Positions 39,970 through 49,609 are shown, numbered from the stretch's first letter. The stretch: 64,000 nt of DNA from Pseudomonas neuropathica (GCF_015461835.1 NZ_JACOPX010000003.1:248001-312000), one strand, 5' to 3'. Made by a program: numbers and translations. Notes: a model not told the origin generated them from the sequence alone.

Positions 39970-40052
39970 ATCGCGAGCAGGCTCACTCCTACAGTTAACC
40001 GCGTTCCATCAGTAGAAATACGGTCAACTGTAGGAGTGAGCCTGCTCGCGAT
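39970..40052. repeat. REP-like pair, family B, everted orientation
   Basis: The arms are turned outward compared with every other family B copy in the window: ATCGCGAGCAGGCTCACTCC comes first and the TGTAGGAGTG arm second. The centre extends the inverted repeat with ACAGTTAACC/GGTCAACTGT. It lies between alkA and the convergent CoA-transferase-like gene. Confidence 0.8.
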
Positions 40053-40065
40053 ATCGGTTTCAGAT

Positions 40066-41412
40066 TCACCACTGTGGCCGGTGCGACCCCAGTTCTGTAG
40101 CCGGCAACACCCACTGGATCGGTGTGCCGCTGATCTTCACCGGCACTTGCAAGCGATGCGCCGGGCCCCACGGGGTCTGCTCTATCGACGTGCTCTGGTC
40201 CTGTTCATCCTCGACGCGCAACGCTTGCGTTGTCCCCGGCCCATGCTCGATCAACAACTTTGCCGTACGCGCCAGCGACAATCGCGCCGAGCCCGAGCGG
40301 CCATTCGCCAACCGCTCAGTCAGCAACCTGAGCGCACTCGCCGCCAGCAAATACCCGGTCGCATGATCCAGCGCCTGCACCGGCAACGGCGTCGGGTTGT
40401 CAGCTTGCTTCCAGCGCTGCCCAGCCTCGGCAATGCCGCTGCTCATCTGCACCAGACTGTCGAAACCTCGACGGTTCTGCCACGGACCGCTCCAGCCGTA
40501 GGCGTTGAGGCCGGCGTCGATCAGGCCCGGCGCGAGCTGGCGACGGCGCTCAACGCCGAAACCAAGATTCTCCAGCGCATCGGCGCGGTAACCGTGCAGC
40601 AGAATGTCAGCGTCTTTCAACAATCCTTCGAACACCGCGCGATCAACCGGATCATGCAGGTTCAGCCGCGCGCAACGTTTGCCGAGGGTCATTTCCGGAA
40701 CGACACCAGGCTCATTCCAGGTCGGGGAATCGATGCGCAACACGTTGGCGCCAAGGCCGGCGAGAAAACGGCTGGCGGTGGGGCCGGCGAGCACGCGTGT
40801 CAGATCCAGCACCTTGATCCCGGCCAACGGTTGCGCCACCGAGCCTTGCCACGCTGGGTTGTTCTCATCCGACGAATCCAGGAAATGCACCAGCGGCTCG
40901 GCATTCACCGCCAGCCCCTGCGGATGCGTCTGCCACTGCACCCAACTGCGCATTTGCGCGGCACAACCCTGGGCCTCGACCACCGCTTGCTCCAGATCCG
41001 TACTCGCCCATTGCGCGACTTTGGCAGCCATCGCAGCACGGTCGGCGCAGGCACCGAGCACGCGTTCAGCGGCGGCGCGGTGATGTGGAGCGTTGGTGTG
41101 CAGGCGGATCCAGCCGTCTTGGGTGGCGTAGTCGCCTGCGATCGGGTCCCACAGTGGCGGCACTTGCCAGCCGAGGGGGCGGATCGAGGTCGAGAACCAG
41201 AACGAGGCCAGACGTCGGTCGACTGCAACGGCTGGCAGGTGACCGGTCTGCTGCCGGAGCAATTCGCTGACGGCCTGACCGGCCGTGGCGATGCTGGCAC
41301 AGGCAAGCTCGGTGACGGCGAACGCCGAGGGCAGGGCGCCTCGGTCGGTGAACGGAATCGGCGTGTGTGGCAAGCCGAGTGCGGCTTGAATGGACGTGAG
41401 TAAATCAGTCAT
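40066..41412 (-). CDS. Family III (CaiB/BaiF) CoA-transferase-like protein
   Basis: A 448-residue cytoplasmic protein. The usual N-terminal signature of the family, LAGIKVLDLTRVLAGPTASR with LAGLGANVLRID, appears only at about residue 196. LHGYRADALENLGFG and ALDHATGYLLA follow; the aspartate of the last is the likely catalytic residue. Residues 80-180 instead look like the canonical C-terminal part (DGWIRLHTNAPHHRAA; QMRSWVQWQTHPQG). The order therefore seems permuted, or the N-terminal half is a degenerate copy. Start at ATG 41412. Substrate unknown. Confidence 0.78.
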   Translation of the reverse strand: MTDLLTSIQAALGLPHTPIPFTDRGALPSAFAVTELACASIATAGQAVSELLRQQTGHLPAVAVDRRLASFWFSTSIRPLGWQVPPLWDPIAGDYATQDGWIRLHTNAPHHRAAAERVLGACADRAAMAAKVAQWASTDLEQAVVEAQGCAAQMRSWVQWQTHPQGLAVNAEPLVHFLDSSDENNPAWQGSVAQPLAGIKVLDLTRVLAGPTASRFLAGLGANVLRIDSPTWNEPGVVPEMTLGKRCARLNLHDPVDRAVFEGLLKDADILLHGYRADALENLGFGVERRRQLAPGLIDAGLNAYGWSGPWQNRRGFDSLVQMSSGIAEAGQRWKQADNPTPLPVQALDHATGYLLAASALRLLTERLANGRSGSARLSLARTAKLLIEHGPGTTQALRVEDEQDQSTSIEQTPWGPAHRLQVPVKISGTPIQWVLPATELGSHRPQW

Positions 41413-41497
41413 CGAAGGCCCTCCGGAGCGAGAGGGCGATGATAGTGCAAAACAATCCCGAGTCAGATGAAAACGCCAGCGGGTGAACACTCACCCC

Positions 41498-41575
41498 TGT
41501 GGGAGCGAGCTTGCTCGCGAAGGGGCCGTTACATTCAACATCATTACTGAATGGCAGACCGCATTCGCGAGCAAG
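41498..41575. repeat. REP-like pair, family A, right arm truncated
   Basis: The left arm TGTGGGAGCGAGCTTGCTCG is complete. The right arm breaks after TTCGCGAGCAAG and runs into the end of the chemoreceptor gene region. Confidence 0.75.
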
Positions 41576-41591
41576 GTTCAACGGTGTGGCG

Positions 41592-43730
41592 TCAGACGCG
41601 AAACTGATCCATCAATTTCATCTGCTGACTCGCCAGGGCATTGAGCTGGCTGCTGATCGCCGCCGACTCGGTGGCTTGCCCGGTCAGGGTTTCGGTCACG
41701 GTGCGAATCGCCGAAACGTTGCGGTTAACCTCTTCGGCCACCGCGCTCTGCTGTTCAGCCGCGCTGGCAATCTGCAGGTTCATGTCGCTGATCACCGTCA
41801 CCGCATCGCTGATCTTGCCCAGTGCATCGACGGCCTGACGAATCTGCCCGGCGTTGTTGTGCGCCTGGGTCTGGCTCGAATGCATGGTCGCGACCACGCC
41901 ACGCGTTCCCGTCTGAATGCGCTCGATCACGATGCGAATTTCTTCCACCGAATCCTGCGTACGTTTGGCCAGGTTGCGCACCTCGTCGGCAACCACGGCA
42001 AAGCCCCGGCCACTCTCACCGGCACGGGCTGCTTCAATCGCCGCGTTGAGGGCGAGCAGGTTGGTCTGTTCGGCGATGCTGCGGATCACTTCCAGCACCG
42101 AGCCGATCTGTTCGCTGTTGACTGCCAGTGCTTCAACCTCGGTCACTGCCTTGCTGACTTCATCGGCCAGTTGATTGATGTCGCGGGTGCTGCGCTCGAT
42201 GATCGACATGCCGTCCTTCGCCGACTGATCGGCACCTTTCGCCGCATTGGCGGCGTTCGATGCGCTGTTGGCGACGTCGTGGGCGGTGGCGCTCATTTCG
42301 TTGGACGCGGTGGCGACCTGGTCGATCTCGCGGAATTGCACCTGCATGCCTTCACTGGTCTGGCGGGCGATCTCCGAAGACTGGTCGGCGGTGCCGCGTG
42401 CTTCGGTGATGCTCTGTTTAATCTGCGCGATGGTCGGTTGCAGCTTGTCGAGGAAGCGGTTGAACCAGTTCACCAGTTCGCCCAGTTCATCTTGTTTGCT
42501 GTAGTTCAGCCGCTGAGTCAGATCGCCTTCGCCGCTGGCGATGTTCTTCAGCATTTCGGCGACGCTGTTGATCGGCCGGGTGACGCCGGACGCGGTCAGC
42601 CAGATCAGCAGCAGGCCAACCAGACCGGCGACTACAGCAACCAGCAGCGCAGTAATCACACCGGTTTCCTGAGCATCGTCGAGCACCGCTTGCAGCTTGA
42701 CCGAGTCGGCCAGCAGCACTTGTTTCGGCAGGTCGATGACCACGCCCCAGGCGCGTGAATTGCCAATCGGATCGACTGGGTAAACGGCGCGAATCAGGTC
42801 GCCCTGTTCAAGAATCTTCGGTGTGCCGGAGGTCAGCAGTTGCAGCACATCCTTGCCATCGGCGCCGAGGGTGTCGCTGATTTTCTTGCCGACCTTGGTC
42901 GCGTCGGAACTGTCGGCACCGAGCACGCCGCTGCCAGAGACAATCAGCATGTGCCCAGCGTTGTTGAACAGGTTGCGCTGGGAATCCACGGCCGCTGCTT
43001 GCAGGGCATCGAGGGCAATGTCGACACCGACCACGCCGATGGCTTTACCGTCGACGATCAACGGCACGGAAATGGTCGTCATGAGCATTTCCTTGCCCCC
43101 GACAGTGTCGGCATACGGGTCGAGCAGGCAGGTACGCTTGTTGTCGCGAGGGCAGGTGTACCAACTGTTATAGGGCGTGCCGCTGACGCTGAGGGTGGTT
43201 TTGGTCAGGTCTTCTTCGACCATGATGGTGTTCAGCGAGGCGCCGCCAGCGCGGCTCCAGTAGGTGGCGAAACGTCCGGCTTCGTTGGACTGGCGAGCGG
43301 CATCGTTGGCGAATTCGCTGTCCTTGCCGTCGAGGCCATTCGGCTCGAAAGCGAGCCAGATGCCGAGCACTTTGTCGTTGCGCTCAAAAGCGGTTTTCAG
43401 GCTCAGGTTCAACTCTTCGCGCAAGGCGCCGGCGTCCAGCGAACGCTTGGCGGCCATGACGCGCATGTCCTTGATCTGATCCGCTACGGCTGTGATCACC
43501 GTCAGGCTTTCGCCGAAGGTCTTCTGCACCCGCACTGCTTGCTCGGCGGCTTTGGCTTGCAGCAGATTCTCGACGCTGGCGGTGAGCAATTTGTTGCTCG
43601 AGTTGCTGACCAGTTCGTCGTTCTGGTTGGTCTGGTAAATGTTCATGCCGACGATCAGCGCAACCACACCGAGCAGGCACAGACCGGAGAGCAGGACGAT
43701 TTTCAGGCGAATGGACAGAGAGTCGAACAT
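41592..43730 (-). CDS. Methyl-accepting chemotaxis protein with a large periplasmic sensor
   Basis: A 712-residue chemoreceptor. The first membrane helix is at about 10-32. The periplasmic dCache-like domain spans about 35-355 (segments [18 protein letters not shown] and [17 protein letters not shown]). The second helix lies at 358-380, then HAMP ([20 protein letters not shown]). The signalling hairpin has [20 protein letters not shown] and [18 protein letters not shown]. It is a single gene. The ligand cannot be told from sequence; the usual amino-acid motif of PctA-type domains was not recognised. Confidence 0.93.
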   Translation of the reverse strand: MFDSLSIRLKIVLLSGLCLLGVVALIVGMNIYQTNQNDELVSNSSNKLLTASVENLLQAKAAEQAVRVQKTFGESLTVITAVADQIKDMRVMAAKRSLDAGALREELNLSLKTAFERNDKVLGIWLAFEPNGLDGKDSEFANDAARQSNEAGRFATYWSRAGGASLNTIMVEEDLTKTTLSVSGTPYNSWYTCPRDNKRTCLLDPYADTVGGKEMLMTTISVPLIVDGKAIGVVGVDIALDALQAAAVDSQRNLFNNAGHMLIVSGSGVLGADSSDATKVGKKISDTLGADGKDVLQLLTSGTPKILEQGDLIRAVYPVDPIGNSRAWGVVIDLPKQVLLADSVKLQAVLDDAQETGVITALLVAVVAGLVGLLLIWLTASGVTRPINSVAEMLKNIASGEGDLTQRLNYSKQDELGELVNWFNRFLDKLQPTIAQIKQSITEARGTADQSSEIARQTSEGMQVQFREIDQVATASNEMSATAHDVANSASNAANAAKGADQSAKDGMSIIERSTRDINQLADEVSKAVTEVEALAVNSEQIGSVLEVIRSIAEQTNLLALNAAIEAARAGESGRGFAVVADEVRNLAKRTQDSVEEIRIVIERIQTGTRGVVATMHSSQTQAHNNAGQIRQAVDALGKISDAVTVISDMNLQIASAAEQQSAVAEEVNRNVSAIRTVTETLTGQATESAAISSQLNALASQQMKLMDQFRV

Positions 43731-43920
43731 GGGGCGATCTCGCGAATGAATAAACGGGTGGCAGGCGGATATGAACTATCCGGTTCGCCAAATCCATTCA
43801 GCGCCATTCAATGCTCATCGGCGCGGGAGCAGAGGGCATGAGTCGCGTGCCGACGAACGGTCAGCGCTAAACGTTTGCGCAGGGGAAAGTGCTGAAAAGG
43901 GGATTAATTACAGGGATGTT

Positions 43921-44331
43921 TCAGTGTGAAGTCGGGTCAGTGCAGACCCGAATGGATTCCGGGCGCGACCAGATCCACAGATTGCCAAGGGTCATCCCGG
44001 CAATCGCCAGATAGATTGGCCAGCCGTGATCGAGCATCACCAGCATCAACGTTGCGCAAAGCAGCATGCTCACTGTCGCGCTGACTTTGGCCTTGCGCGC
44101 GATGATCTTGCCGTTGCGCCAGTTGCTGAGGATCGGCCCGAACAAGCGATGGTTTTCCAGCCAGGCACTCAGGCGCGGCGAGCTGCGGGTCGCGGCCCAG
44201 GCGGCAAGAAGGATGAACTCGGTGGTCGGCAGGCCAGGCACGACGATGGCGATCAGGCCAATGCCGAGGCTGACGTAGGCCAGCAGGCCGAACAGCACAC
44301 GGGCGAGTTTCGAGGAGGCGGGTTGCGGCAT
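43921..44331 (-). CDS. ybaN: YbaN family (DUF454) membrane protein
   Basis: A 136-residue inner-membrane protein. The signature LGIGLIAIVVPGLPTTEFILLAAW is the DUF454 hallmark. It is followed by WLENHRLFGPILSNWR and two further hydrophobic helices (80-115). Function unknown. It lies 40 bp from a family B REP pair, upstream of the haem locus. Confidence 0.85.
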   Translation of the reverse strand: MPQPASSKLARVLFGLLAYVSLGIGLIAIVVPGLPTTEFILLAAWAATRSSPRLSAWLENHRLFGPILSNWRNGKIIARKAKVSATVSMLLCATLMLVMLDHGWPIYLAIAGMTLGNLWIWSRPESIRVCTDPTSH

Positions 44332-44389
44332 GGGCTCAGCGGTGGCTTCTGAAGCGGAAGGGAGATCTTACAGGCTTACGCAGGACACC

Positions 44390-44479
44390 TGTAGGAGTGA
44401 GCCTGCTCGCGATAGCGGTGTATCAGTCGACATTCATGTTGAATGACAGGACGCCATCGCGAGCAGGCTCACTCCTACA
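44390..44479. repeat. REP-like inverted pair, family B
   Basis: Facing TGTAGGAGTGAGCCTGCTCG arms with a GTATCAGTCGAC centre, between the ybaN-type gene and haem oxygenase. Confidence 0.87.
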
Positions 44480-44496
44480 GGGGTATGTGTGTTGCT

Positions 44497-45093
44497 TCAG
44501 GCCAATTCGGCTTCTGTGGCGTAGGCCTGTTCCAGCAACACGGTGAAGCGGTTGAACGCGTCGATCGCGCCTTGCTCGACTTCGGCTTCTTCTTCGGCAG
44601 TGAACTGCAGCGAGTCGAGGGTGCGCACGAAGCTCTTCCAGCCCTCGGCACGGCCACCTTCAGGCTCGCCGAGATGGCGGGCGCCAAAGGTTTCGCTCAG
44701 CTCCAGCGCCACGGCGCGTTTGATCAGGAACGCCGCGCCGAGCTTCGAGCCTTCGGAAACGAAAATCCAGCCCAGTGCACGAGCCTTGCTTGGGTTTTTT
44801 ACGGCGCCCGCGACCGGCGCCGGCACTTCGGTGTCGAGGTCGGCGAGGTCAGCCTTGGCCGCTTCGGCACGGCAACGGGCCGGCAGATCCGGGACGATGG
44901 CGGTCAGTTCGGCGTCGTTGTAGAGGTCGACCAGCTCTGACTGGAACAGGTACTGCGCGACGACGAAACGGGCGAAGTTGGCGCGGGTCTCGAACGGCGC
45001 GTGGGCCTTCACCAATGCATCGAGTTTGCTGTGCGGTTCATTGGTGATCTGGTTCAAGCGTTGCGAACGCAGGGCTTTTTCCGAAGTGGTCAT
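44497..45093 (-). CDS. hemO: Haem oxygenase, HemO/PigA type
   Basis: A 198-residue cytoplasmic enzyme that opens haem to biliverdin, CO and iron. The predicted iron-ligand histidine is His21 in NEPHSKLDALVKAH. The distal helix region is GWIFVSEGSKLGAAFL, with glycines as in bacterial haem oxygenases. It is downstream of the TonB haem receptor gene but separated by a strong terminator, so it may have its own promoter or rely on readthrough. P. aeruginosa HemO gives beta/delta biliverdin; the regiospecificity here is unknown. Confidence 0.9.
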   Translation of the reverse strand: MTTSEKALRSQRLNQITNEPHSKLDALVKAHAPFETRANFARFVVAQYLFQSELVDLYNDAELTAIVPDLPARCRAEAAKADLADLDTEVPAPVAGAVKNPSKARALGWIFVSEGSKLGAAFLIKRAVALELSETFGARHLGEPEGGRAEGWKSFVRTLDSLQFTAEEEAEVEQGAIDAFNRFTVLLEQAYATEAELA

Positions 45094-45153
45094 GACATGT
45101 CCTTGATAAAAGAGGCGCTTGATAACGAGACGAACAAGACGCTGTGCAAGCGT

Positions 45154-45197
45154 AAAAAAACCTCACGGCGCGGTGCCTGAACACGCGCCGTGAGGTT
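45154..45197 (-). terminator. Terminator after the haem receptor gene
   Basis: On the minus strand: CCTCACGGCGCG, an 11-nt loop, CGCGCCGTGAGG, then TTTTTTT. The stem is 12 bp and perfect. Confidence 0.92.
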
Positions 45198-45204
45198 CGC
45201 CGGA

Positions 45205-47790
45205 TCAGATGTCCCAGATCAGATTGATCGCGAAGTTGCGGCCCGGTTGGGTCAGACGATCGAGGTTGGCCGGTTGCGTTACCGATGCTTCGCCGACGCT
45301 GTCGTAACCACGGACGTCATCCCACAGCCAGTATTTCTTGTCGGTCAGGTTGTAGATGCCGCCGCTGACGGTGACGTCGTCGGTGACTTTGTAGTACCCG
45401 GCCAGATCAAGAATGCCGAAGCCCGGGGTTTTGAACTGGCTGCTGACGCCATCCGGCGACTTGAAGTTGCTGTCGTCGACGCGATCCTTTTTCTTCACCA
45501 CCGTCCAGCTCAGCAGGCCGCCGTAGTTGTCCTGGTCGTAACCCAGACCGAACACGCCGGTCAGCGGGTTGACGCTGTTGATCGGCTCGCCGTTGTCGTT
45601 GTTGCGACCGTAGGCGTAGGCAATCGAGCCTTGGGTATACAGGCCTTGCGGTGCGCCGAACGCATCCAGATTCAGGCGACCTTTGACTTCCGCACCTTTG
45701 ATGGTGGCGTGTTTGATGTTGGCCGACTGGAAGGTCAGCTCGTTGCGGCCCGGGGTCACGGCGTCTTCGTTGATGAAGTCGCGGTACTTGTTATAGAACA
45801 CCGCCACGTCGAACGAGCCGTGTTCGAAGTTGCCGCGCAGGCCGGTTTCGTAGCTTTTGCTTTTTTCCGGTTCGAGGTCCGGGTTCGGCGCCACGCTGTA
45901 GCCGGTGGTAGTGTTTTCGAAGCGGCCGTACAGGGCTTTCGCGGTCGGGGTGCGGAAGCCTTCAGCGTACTGACCGTACCAGGTGTAGTTTTCGGTCAGG
46001 GCGTAGGTCAGGCCGAATTTCGGCGAGACTTTGTGCCAGGTCTTGTTCTCGTCGCTGACCGTGCCTTGGCCGTCAGCCGCCACGGTGTTGAGGAATTCCT
46101 GAGTGATGTGCGGCTTGAGCTGGGTGTAGTCGTAGCGCAGGCCCGGCAGGAAGGTCCAGTTGTTCCAGCTGATCTGATCCTGAGCGAACACGCTGTAGGT
46201 GTTGATGGTCGGGTCCGGGAAGTCGGTGGCTTTGGCCAACACGTCAGCGGTGCTGGTCGCACCGATGGCGGTGCAGCCACGACCGACGGCCAGGCAGGTG
46301 CCGTCGCCGCTGCGCGAGCCAGTGACTTTCTGTTGCTTGAGGGTGGTGCCGTAAGTCAGCACGTGATCGGTGTCGCCGATGGCAAACGCCTTGTCCAGTT
46401 GCGCATCGAAGACCCACTGCTTTTCTTCGTAAATGGTGTCGCGAGTACGCAGCACTTTACGGGTGATCGGGTAGTAGAACTCAGTGGTGCTCTGGTCGGT
46501 TTTGGCGATCTGGTGGTTGAGGCTCCACTTCACGTTATCGACCAGCAGGCTGTCGAGGGCGAACGAGTGCTCAATGCCGAAACGCTCACGGGTGATCGTG
46601 TCGTTGCCGGTGCGCCATTGGTACATGCCGCCGGGCAGTACGCTGTTGGGGATGGTCGGTGCGCCGTTGAAGTACGGGCCGCCGTAAGCACTTTTCTGAT
46701 CGGTGTCACGATCATCCTTGTACTTTTCGTAGGTCAGGCCCAGACGCGAATCTTCGTTGTAGTTCCAGCCGATCTTGGCCAGCACGTTGTAGGCGTTGAC
46801 GTCTTCCGGGTTGGCGGCGGTGCGCTCAAGGCCAGTGCCATTGTTGCTGCCGTAGGAATCGGTTTCGTGACCGTCACGCTGGCTGTAGTGCAGCAAACCG
46901 TCGAACTGGTCGGCGCGGCCGGCGACGGTGGCGGACTTCAGCCAGCTGTCATCGGCCGAGCTGTAACCGGTTTTCAGACGCGCGCCGACGTCTTTGCCCG
47001 GCTTGATGATGTCGTCGGCATCGAGGGTGTAATAGCTGACGGCGCCGCCGATGGCGTTGCTGCCGTACAGCACCGAGGCCGGACCACGGAGGATTTCCAC
47101 GCGTTTGACGATTTCCGGGTCAACGTAATTGCGCTGGGTCTTGGCGTACGGACCGTTGAAAAAACCGTCCGGGACTTCGACGCCATCCACCTGAGTCAGG
47201 ATGCGGTCGCCGTCGATGCCACGGATGTTATAGCCGCTGATGCCGCCGCGGGTGCCGGCGCCGCCGACGGAAACACCCGGTTCGTAGCGGACCAGATCCT
47301 TGATGGTGTTGACGTTGTTGCGGTCCAGATCCTGACGGGTCTGCACGGTCACAGTGGCCGGCACGCTGTTGACCGACTGCTCCTGACGGGTGGCGCTGAT
47401 GGTCACCTGATCCAGATTGAGCGTGCCGCTGGCGTTGCGCTTTTCCAGTACGACGTTGTTGTTGCTGATTTTGCGGAAGCTCAGGTTGGTCCCCACCAAC
47501 AGGCGCTCCAGGGCTTTTTCCGGGGGCAACGAGCCACGCACGCCCGGCGACGATACGCCCTGACCCAGTTCTGCCGGCAAGCCAACCTGCCAACCGGTCA
47601 CGGCGGTGAAGGCATTGAGCGCCGACACCAGCGGCTGCTGGCCGATGGCGAACGAGTAATCGCCCATGTTGCGCGACGGTTGCTCGGTCGCGGCCATCAG
47701 CGGCGCAGCACCGGCCATCAGGATGGCAGCGGTCAGCAGCGACAGCACGCGGGAAGGGGAGGAGGTCTGGCGGGTAAGGCGTGAGGACAT
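45205..47790 (-). CDS. hxuA: TonB-dependent haem/haemoprotein receptor with STN signalling domain
   Basis: An 861-residue outer-membrane transporter. A signal peptide (to about residue 34, cleaved near LMA-ATEQ) is followed by an STN domain (about 40-100; FAIGQQPLVSALNAFTAVTG) that contacts an anti-sigma factor. The plug follows (about 125-240; the TonB box is probably near NLDQVTISATR) with YNIRGIDGDRILTQVDGVEV and VEILRGPASVLYGSNAIGG, then a 22-strand barrel with GLRYDYTQ and NLTDKKYW. The ATG at 47790 has GGAG 8 bp upstream. The neighbours (ECF sigma, FecR and hemO) point to haem, as in HxuIRA of P. aeruginosa; the symbol is by analogy. Confidence 0.9.
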   Translation of the reverse strand: MSSRLTRQTSSPSRVLSLLTAAILMAGAAPLMAATEQPSRNMGDYSFAIGQQPLVSALNAFTAVTGWQVGLPAELGQGVSSPGVRGSLPPEKALERLLVGTNLSFRKISNNNVVLEKRNASGTLNLDQVTISATRQEQSVNSVPATVTVQTRQDLDRNNVNTIKDLVRYEPGVSVGGAGTRGGISGYNIRGIDGDRILTQVDGVEVPDGFFNGPYAKTQRNYVDPEIVKRVEILRGPASVLYGSNAIGGAVSYYTLDADDIIKPGKDVGARLKTGYSSADDSWLKSATVAGRADQFDGLLHYSQRDGHETDSYGSNNGTGLERTAANPEDVNAYNVLAKIGWNYNEDSRLGLTYEKYKDDRDTDQKSAYGGPYFNGAPTIPNSVLPGGMYQWRTGNDTITRERFGIEHSFALDSLLVDNVKWSLNHQIAKTDQSTTEFYYPITRKVLRTRDTIYEEKQWVFDAQLDKAFAIGDTDHVLTYGTTLKQQKVTGSRSGDGTCLAVGRGCTAIGATSTADVLAKATDFPDPTINTYSVFAQDQISWNNWTFLPGLRYDYTQLKPHITQEFLNTVAADGQGTVSDENKTWHKVSPKFGLTYALTENYTWYGQYAEGFRTPTAKALYGRFENTTTGYSVAPNPDLEPEKSKSYETGLRGNFEHGSFDVAVFYNKYRDFINEDAVTPGRNELTFQSANIKHATIKGAEVKGRLNLDAFGAPQGLYTQGSIAYAYGRNNDNGEPINSVNPLTGVFGLGYDQDNYGGLLSWTVVKKKDRVDDSNFKSPDGVSSQFKTPGFGILDLAGYYKVTDDVTVSGGIYNLTDKKYWLWDDVRGYDSVGEASVTQPANLDRLTQPGRNFAINLIWDI

Positions 47791-47895
47791 CGATAGCGCT
47801 CCGTGTCGCACGAATCTTTATAGGGGCTGATTGGCTTCGCGTGTTGCGAATCAATTGCATTGGCTATAACGAGACGTACTGACGTTGGCTATCGA

Positions 47896-47914
47896 GTAAA
47901 AATAATTCTCATTT
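47896..47914 (-). promoter_or_regulatory. Possible Fur-like box before the haem receptor gene
   Basis: AATGAGAATTATTTTTACT on the minus strand resembles half of a Fur box. It overlaps the fecR-type stop codon. It is weaker than the site at 49549. Confidence 0.45.
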
Positions 47915-48878
47915 AGTTCAGGATGACCAGGGCGGGGAATTCTTTCAGTTGCGCCGAGGTGATCTGAGCGAGGGAGCGGACCACGTCGAGCGGCTGGTCG
48001 AGTCGGTAATTGCCGGTTACGGCGACGTCGGCCAACTGCTCGTTGTTGTTGATGATCCAGCCCGGATAGTAGCGGCGCAATTCTGCCAGCACCTGATTCA
48101 GCGGGCAGTTCTCGAACACCAGTCGGCCCTGGACCCAGGCCAGATCCGTGTTGGCGTCGAGTTTGGCCGGGCGGTCGAAACCGTTGGGGCCGATACGAAT
48201 ACTCTCACCCGCCGTCAGACGTACGCGAGCGTCGTTATGCGTCGCCTGCAGATCGACATCGCCGCGCTGCACGTTGACCTGCGCCACGCCATCGAGATAA
48301 CGCACGGCAAATGCGGTATCGCGCACGCTGGCGCGAACCGGACCGGCGTCGATTTCCAAGGGTTGGCTGCGGCCACTGGCAATCTCGAAAAACGCTTCGC
48401 CCTGGTACAGCCGCGCGACACGTTTTTGATCGTTGATGGTGCTGGAGAATGCCGAATTGGTATTGAGCAGGACTTTCGAGCCGTCCTCCAGTTGCAGACG
48501 CTGGCGCTCGCCAACCACCGTGAGGTGATCGGCCTGAAGGCGCATCGGCAAATTGCTGAAACTGAACAAACCGAGGATCAGCACGGCGGCAGTGGCCAGT
48601 GGTTTCCAGTGCGGACGCAGACGCTTGAGAAAAGTGACCTTCGCAGGTTTGGCCGCCAGGCTTTGCGCGCACTGGGCGACTTGCGGGCCATCCCAGATCG
48701 CCTGGGCCTTGGCGAACGCTTCGGCATTCAACGGATCGGCCGCCAGCCAGGCATGAAATTGCCGGGTCTGCTCCTCGTCCGGGCTGCCGAGTACGATGAG
48801 CCAGTCGAGTGCCTGGTCCATTGCGTTGGCAGCGTCCTGCACCGAATCCGGCGAAGGCGAGCGGTGGGTGTCCGTCAC
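47913..48878 (-). CDS. hxuR: FecR-type anti-sigma factor
   Basis: A 321-residue inner-membrane regulator that holds and then activates its ECF sigma factor when the receptor binds ligand. The cytoplasmic N-terminus (about 1-85) has DWLIVLGSPDEEQTRQFHAWLAADPLN. A single membrane helix lies at about 93-112, and the periplasmic FecR domain has VVGERQRLQLEDGSKVLLNTNSAF and GEAFFEI. A C-terminal STN-like region follows. The GTG start at 48878 has GAGGAA 5 bp upstream. The symbol is by analogy with P. aeruginosa HxuR. Confidence 0.88.
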   Translation of the reverse strand: MTDTHRSPSPDSVQDAANAMDQALDWLIVLGSPDEEQTRQFHAWLAADPLNAEAFAKAQAIWDGPQVAQCAQSLAAKPAKVTFLKRLRPHWKPLATAAVLILGLFSFSNLPMRLQADHLTVVGERQRLQLEDGSKVLLNTNSAFSSTINDQKRVARLYQGEAFFEIASGRSQPLEIDAGPVRASVRDTAFAVRYLDGVAQVNVQRGDVDLQATHNDARVRLTAGESIRIGPNGFDRPAKLDANTDLAWVQGRLVFENCPLNQVLAELRRYYPGWIINNNEQLADVAVTGNYRLDQPLDVVRSLAQITSAQLKEFPALVILN

Positions 48879-49003
48879 GGTGTTTCCTCGGCAGTGTCTG
48901 CGCACGGCTGTTTTTTCAAGTGAAGCGTAAAAGTCGGGCAAGGGTAACAAAGCCCGATGATCCGTGCAGTCGATCCTGGCACTTACAGAAAAGGCCTACG
49001 ACC

Positions 49004-49522
49004 TCAGTCGCCATTCAGACGCTCGGCGACGCCGATGCAAATGCTCATGATCAGCTTCAGTTCTTTTTGCACGGTGCTGAGGGAAACATTCAGCTCATCG
49101 GCGATTTCCTGATAACTGTTTCCGTGCAAACGGCTGAGGATGAAAATCTGTTGCTGGCGGGGGCTGAGTTGACTGAGGCTCACGTTCAGGCGCTCCAGCA
49201 TCTGTTCGGCGTGGGCGGCGTCTTCGGCGCTGCTGGCGGGGGCGGCGACGCTGTGCACGACATCCTGCGGCACATCATCGACCATGGTTCGCGAATGGAT
49301 CTTGCGCGCACGCAAGTGATCCAGCGCCAGATTGCGCGCGGTCTGGAAGACAAAAGGTTCGAGGTGATCGATGGCCCGCTCGCTCAACGCCCGCGTCACA
49401 CGCAGGTAGGTCTCCTGCAACAGGTCTTCAGCGGTGCTGTGATTGTTGACCATCCGTTCCAGCGTTCGCAGCAAGGATGTGCGCTGGGTGAGGAAGACGT
49501 GGTTGAAGCGCGATTGACTCAC
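49004..49522 (-). CDS. hxuI: ECF sigma factor, FecI type
   Basis: A 172-residue iron-starvation sigma factor. Sigma-70 region 2 (AEDLLQETYLRVTRAL, then FVFQTARNLALDHLRARK) and region 4 (LSPRQQQIFILSRLHGNSYQEIADELNVSLSTVQKE) are clear. The start is GTG at 49522. A Fur palindrome lies 27-43 bp upstream. With the FecR protein and the STN receptor it forms a cell-surface signalling set. The symbol is by analogy. Confidence 0.9.
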   Translation of the reverse strand: MSQSRFNHVFLTQRTSLLRTLERMVNNHSTAEDLLQETYLRVTRALSERAIDHLEPFVFQTARNLALDHLRARKIHSRTMVDDVPQDVVHSVAAPASSAEDAAHAEQMLERLNVSLSQLSPRQQQIFILSRLHGNSYQEIADELNVSLSTVQKELKLIMSICIGVAERLNGD

Positions 49523-49548
49523 GGGAGGACCTGATCGATTTCAAGCGA

Positions 49549-49565
49549 ATGATAATGCTTATCAT
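49549..49565. promoter_or_regulatory. Fur box of the haem signalling genes
   Basis: ATGATAATGCTTATCAT, an uninterrupted palindrome matching the Fur hexamer pattern (GATAAT/ATTATC type), directly in front of the ECF sigma gene. Confidence 0.83.
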
Positions 49566-49609
49566 CTAGTTGAATGGTCAAGTATTGTTTTGTGATCGAC
49601 GCAGATAAA

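Noticed and set aside
45190-47784. An 864-codon open frame on the plus strand opposite the haem receptor
   Set aside because: The translation is low-complexity Val/Ala/Gly/Asp-rich sequence typical of antisense frames; the receptor on the minus strand is clear.
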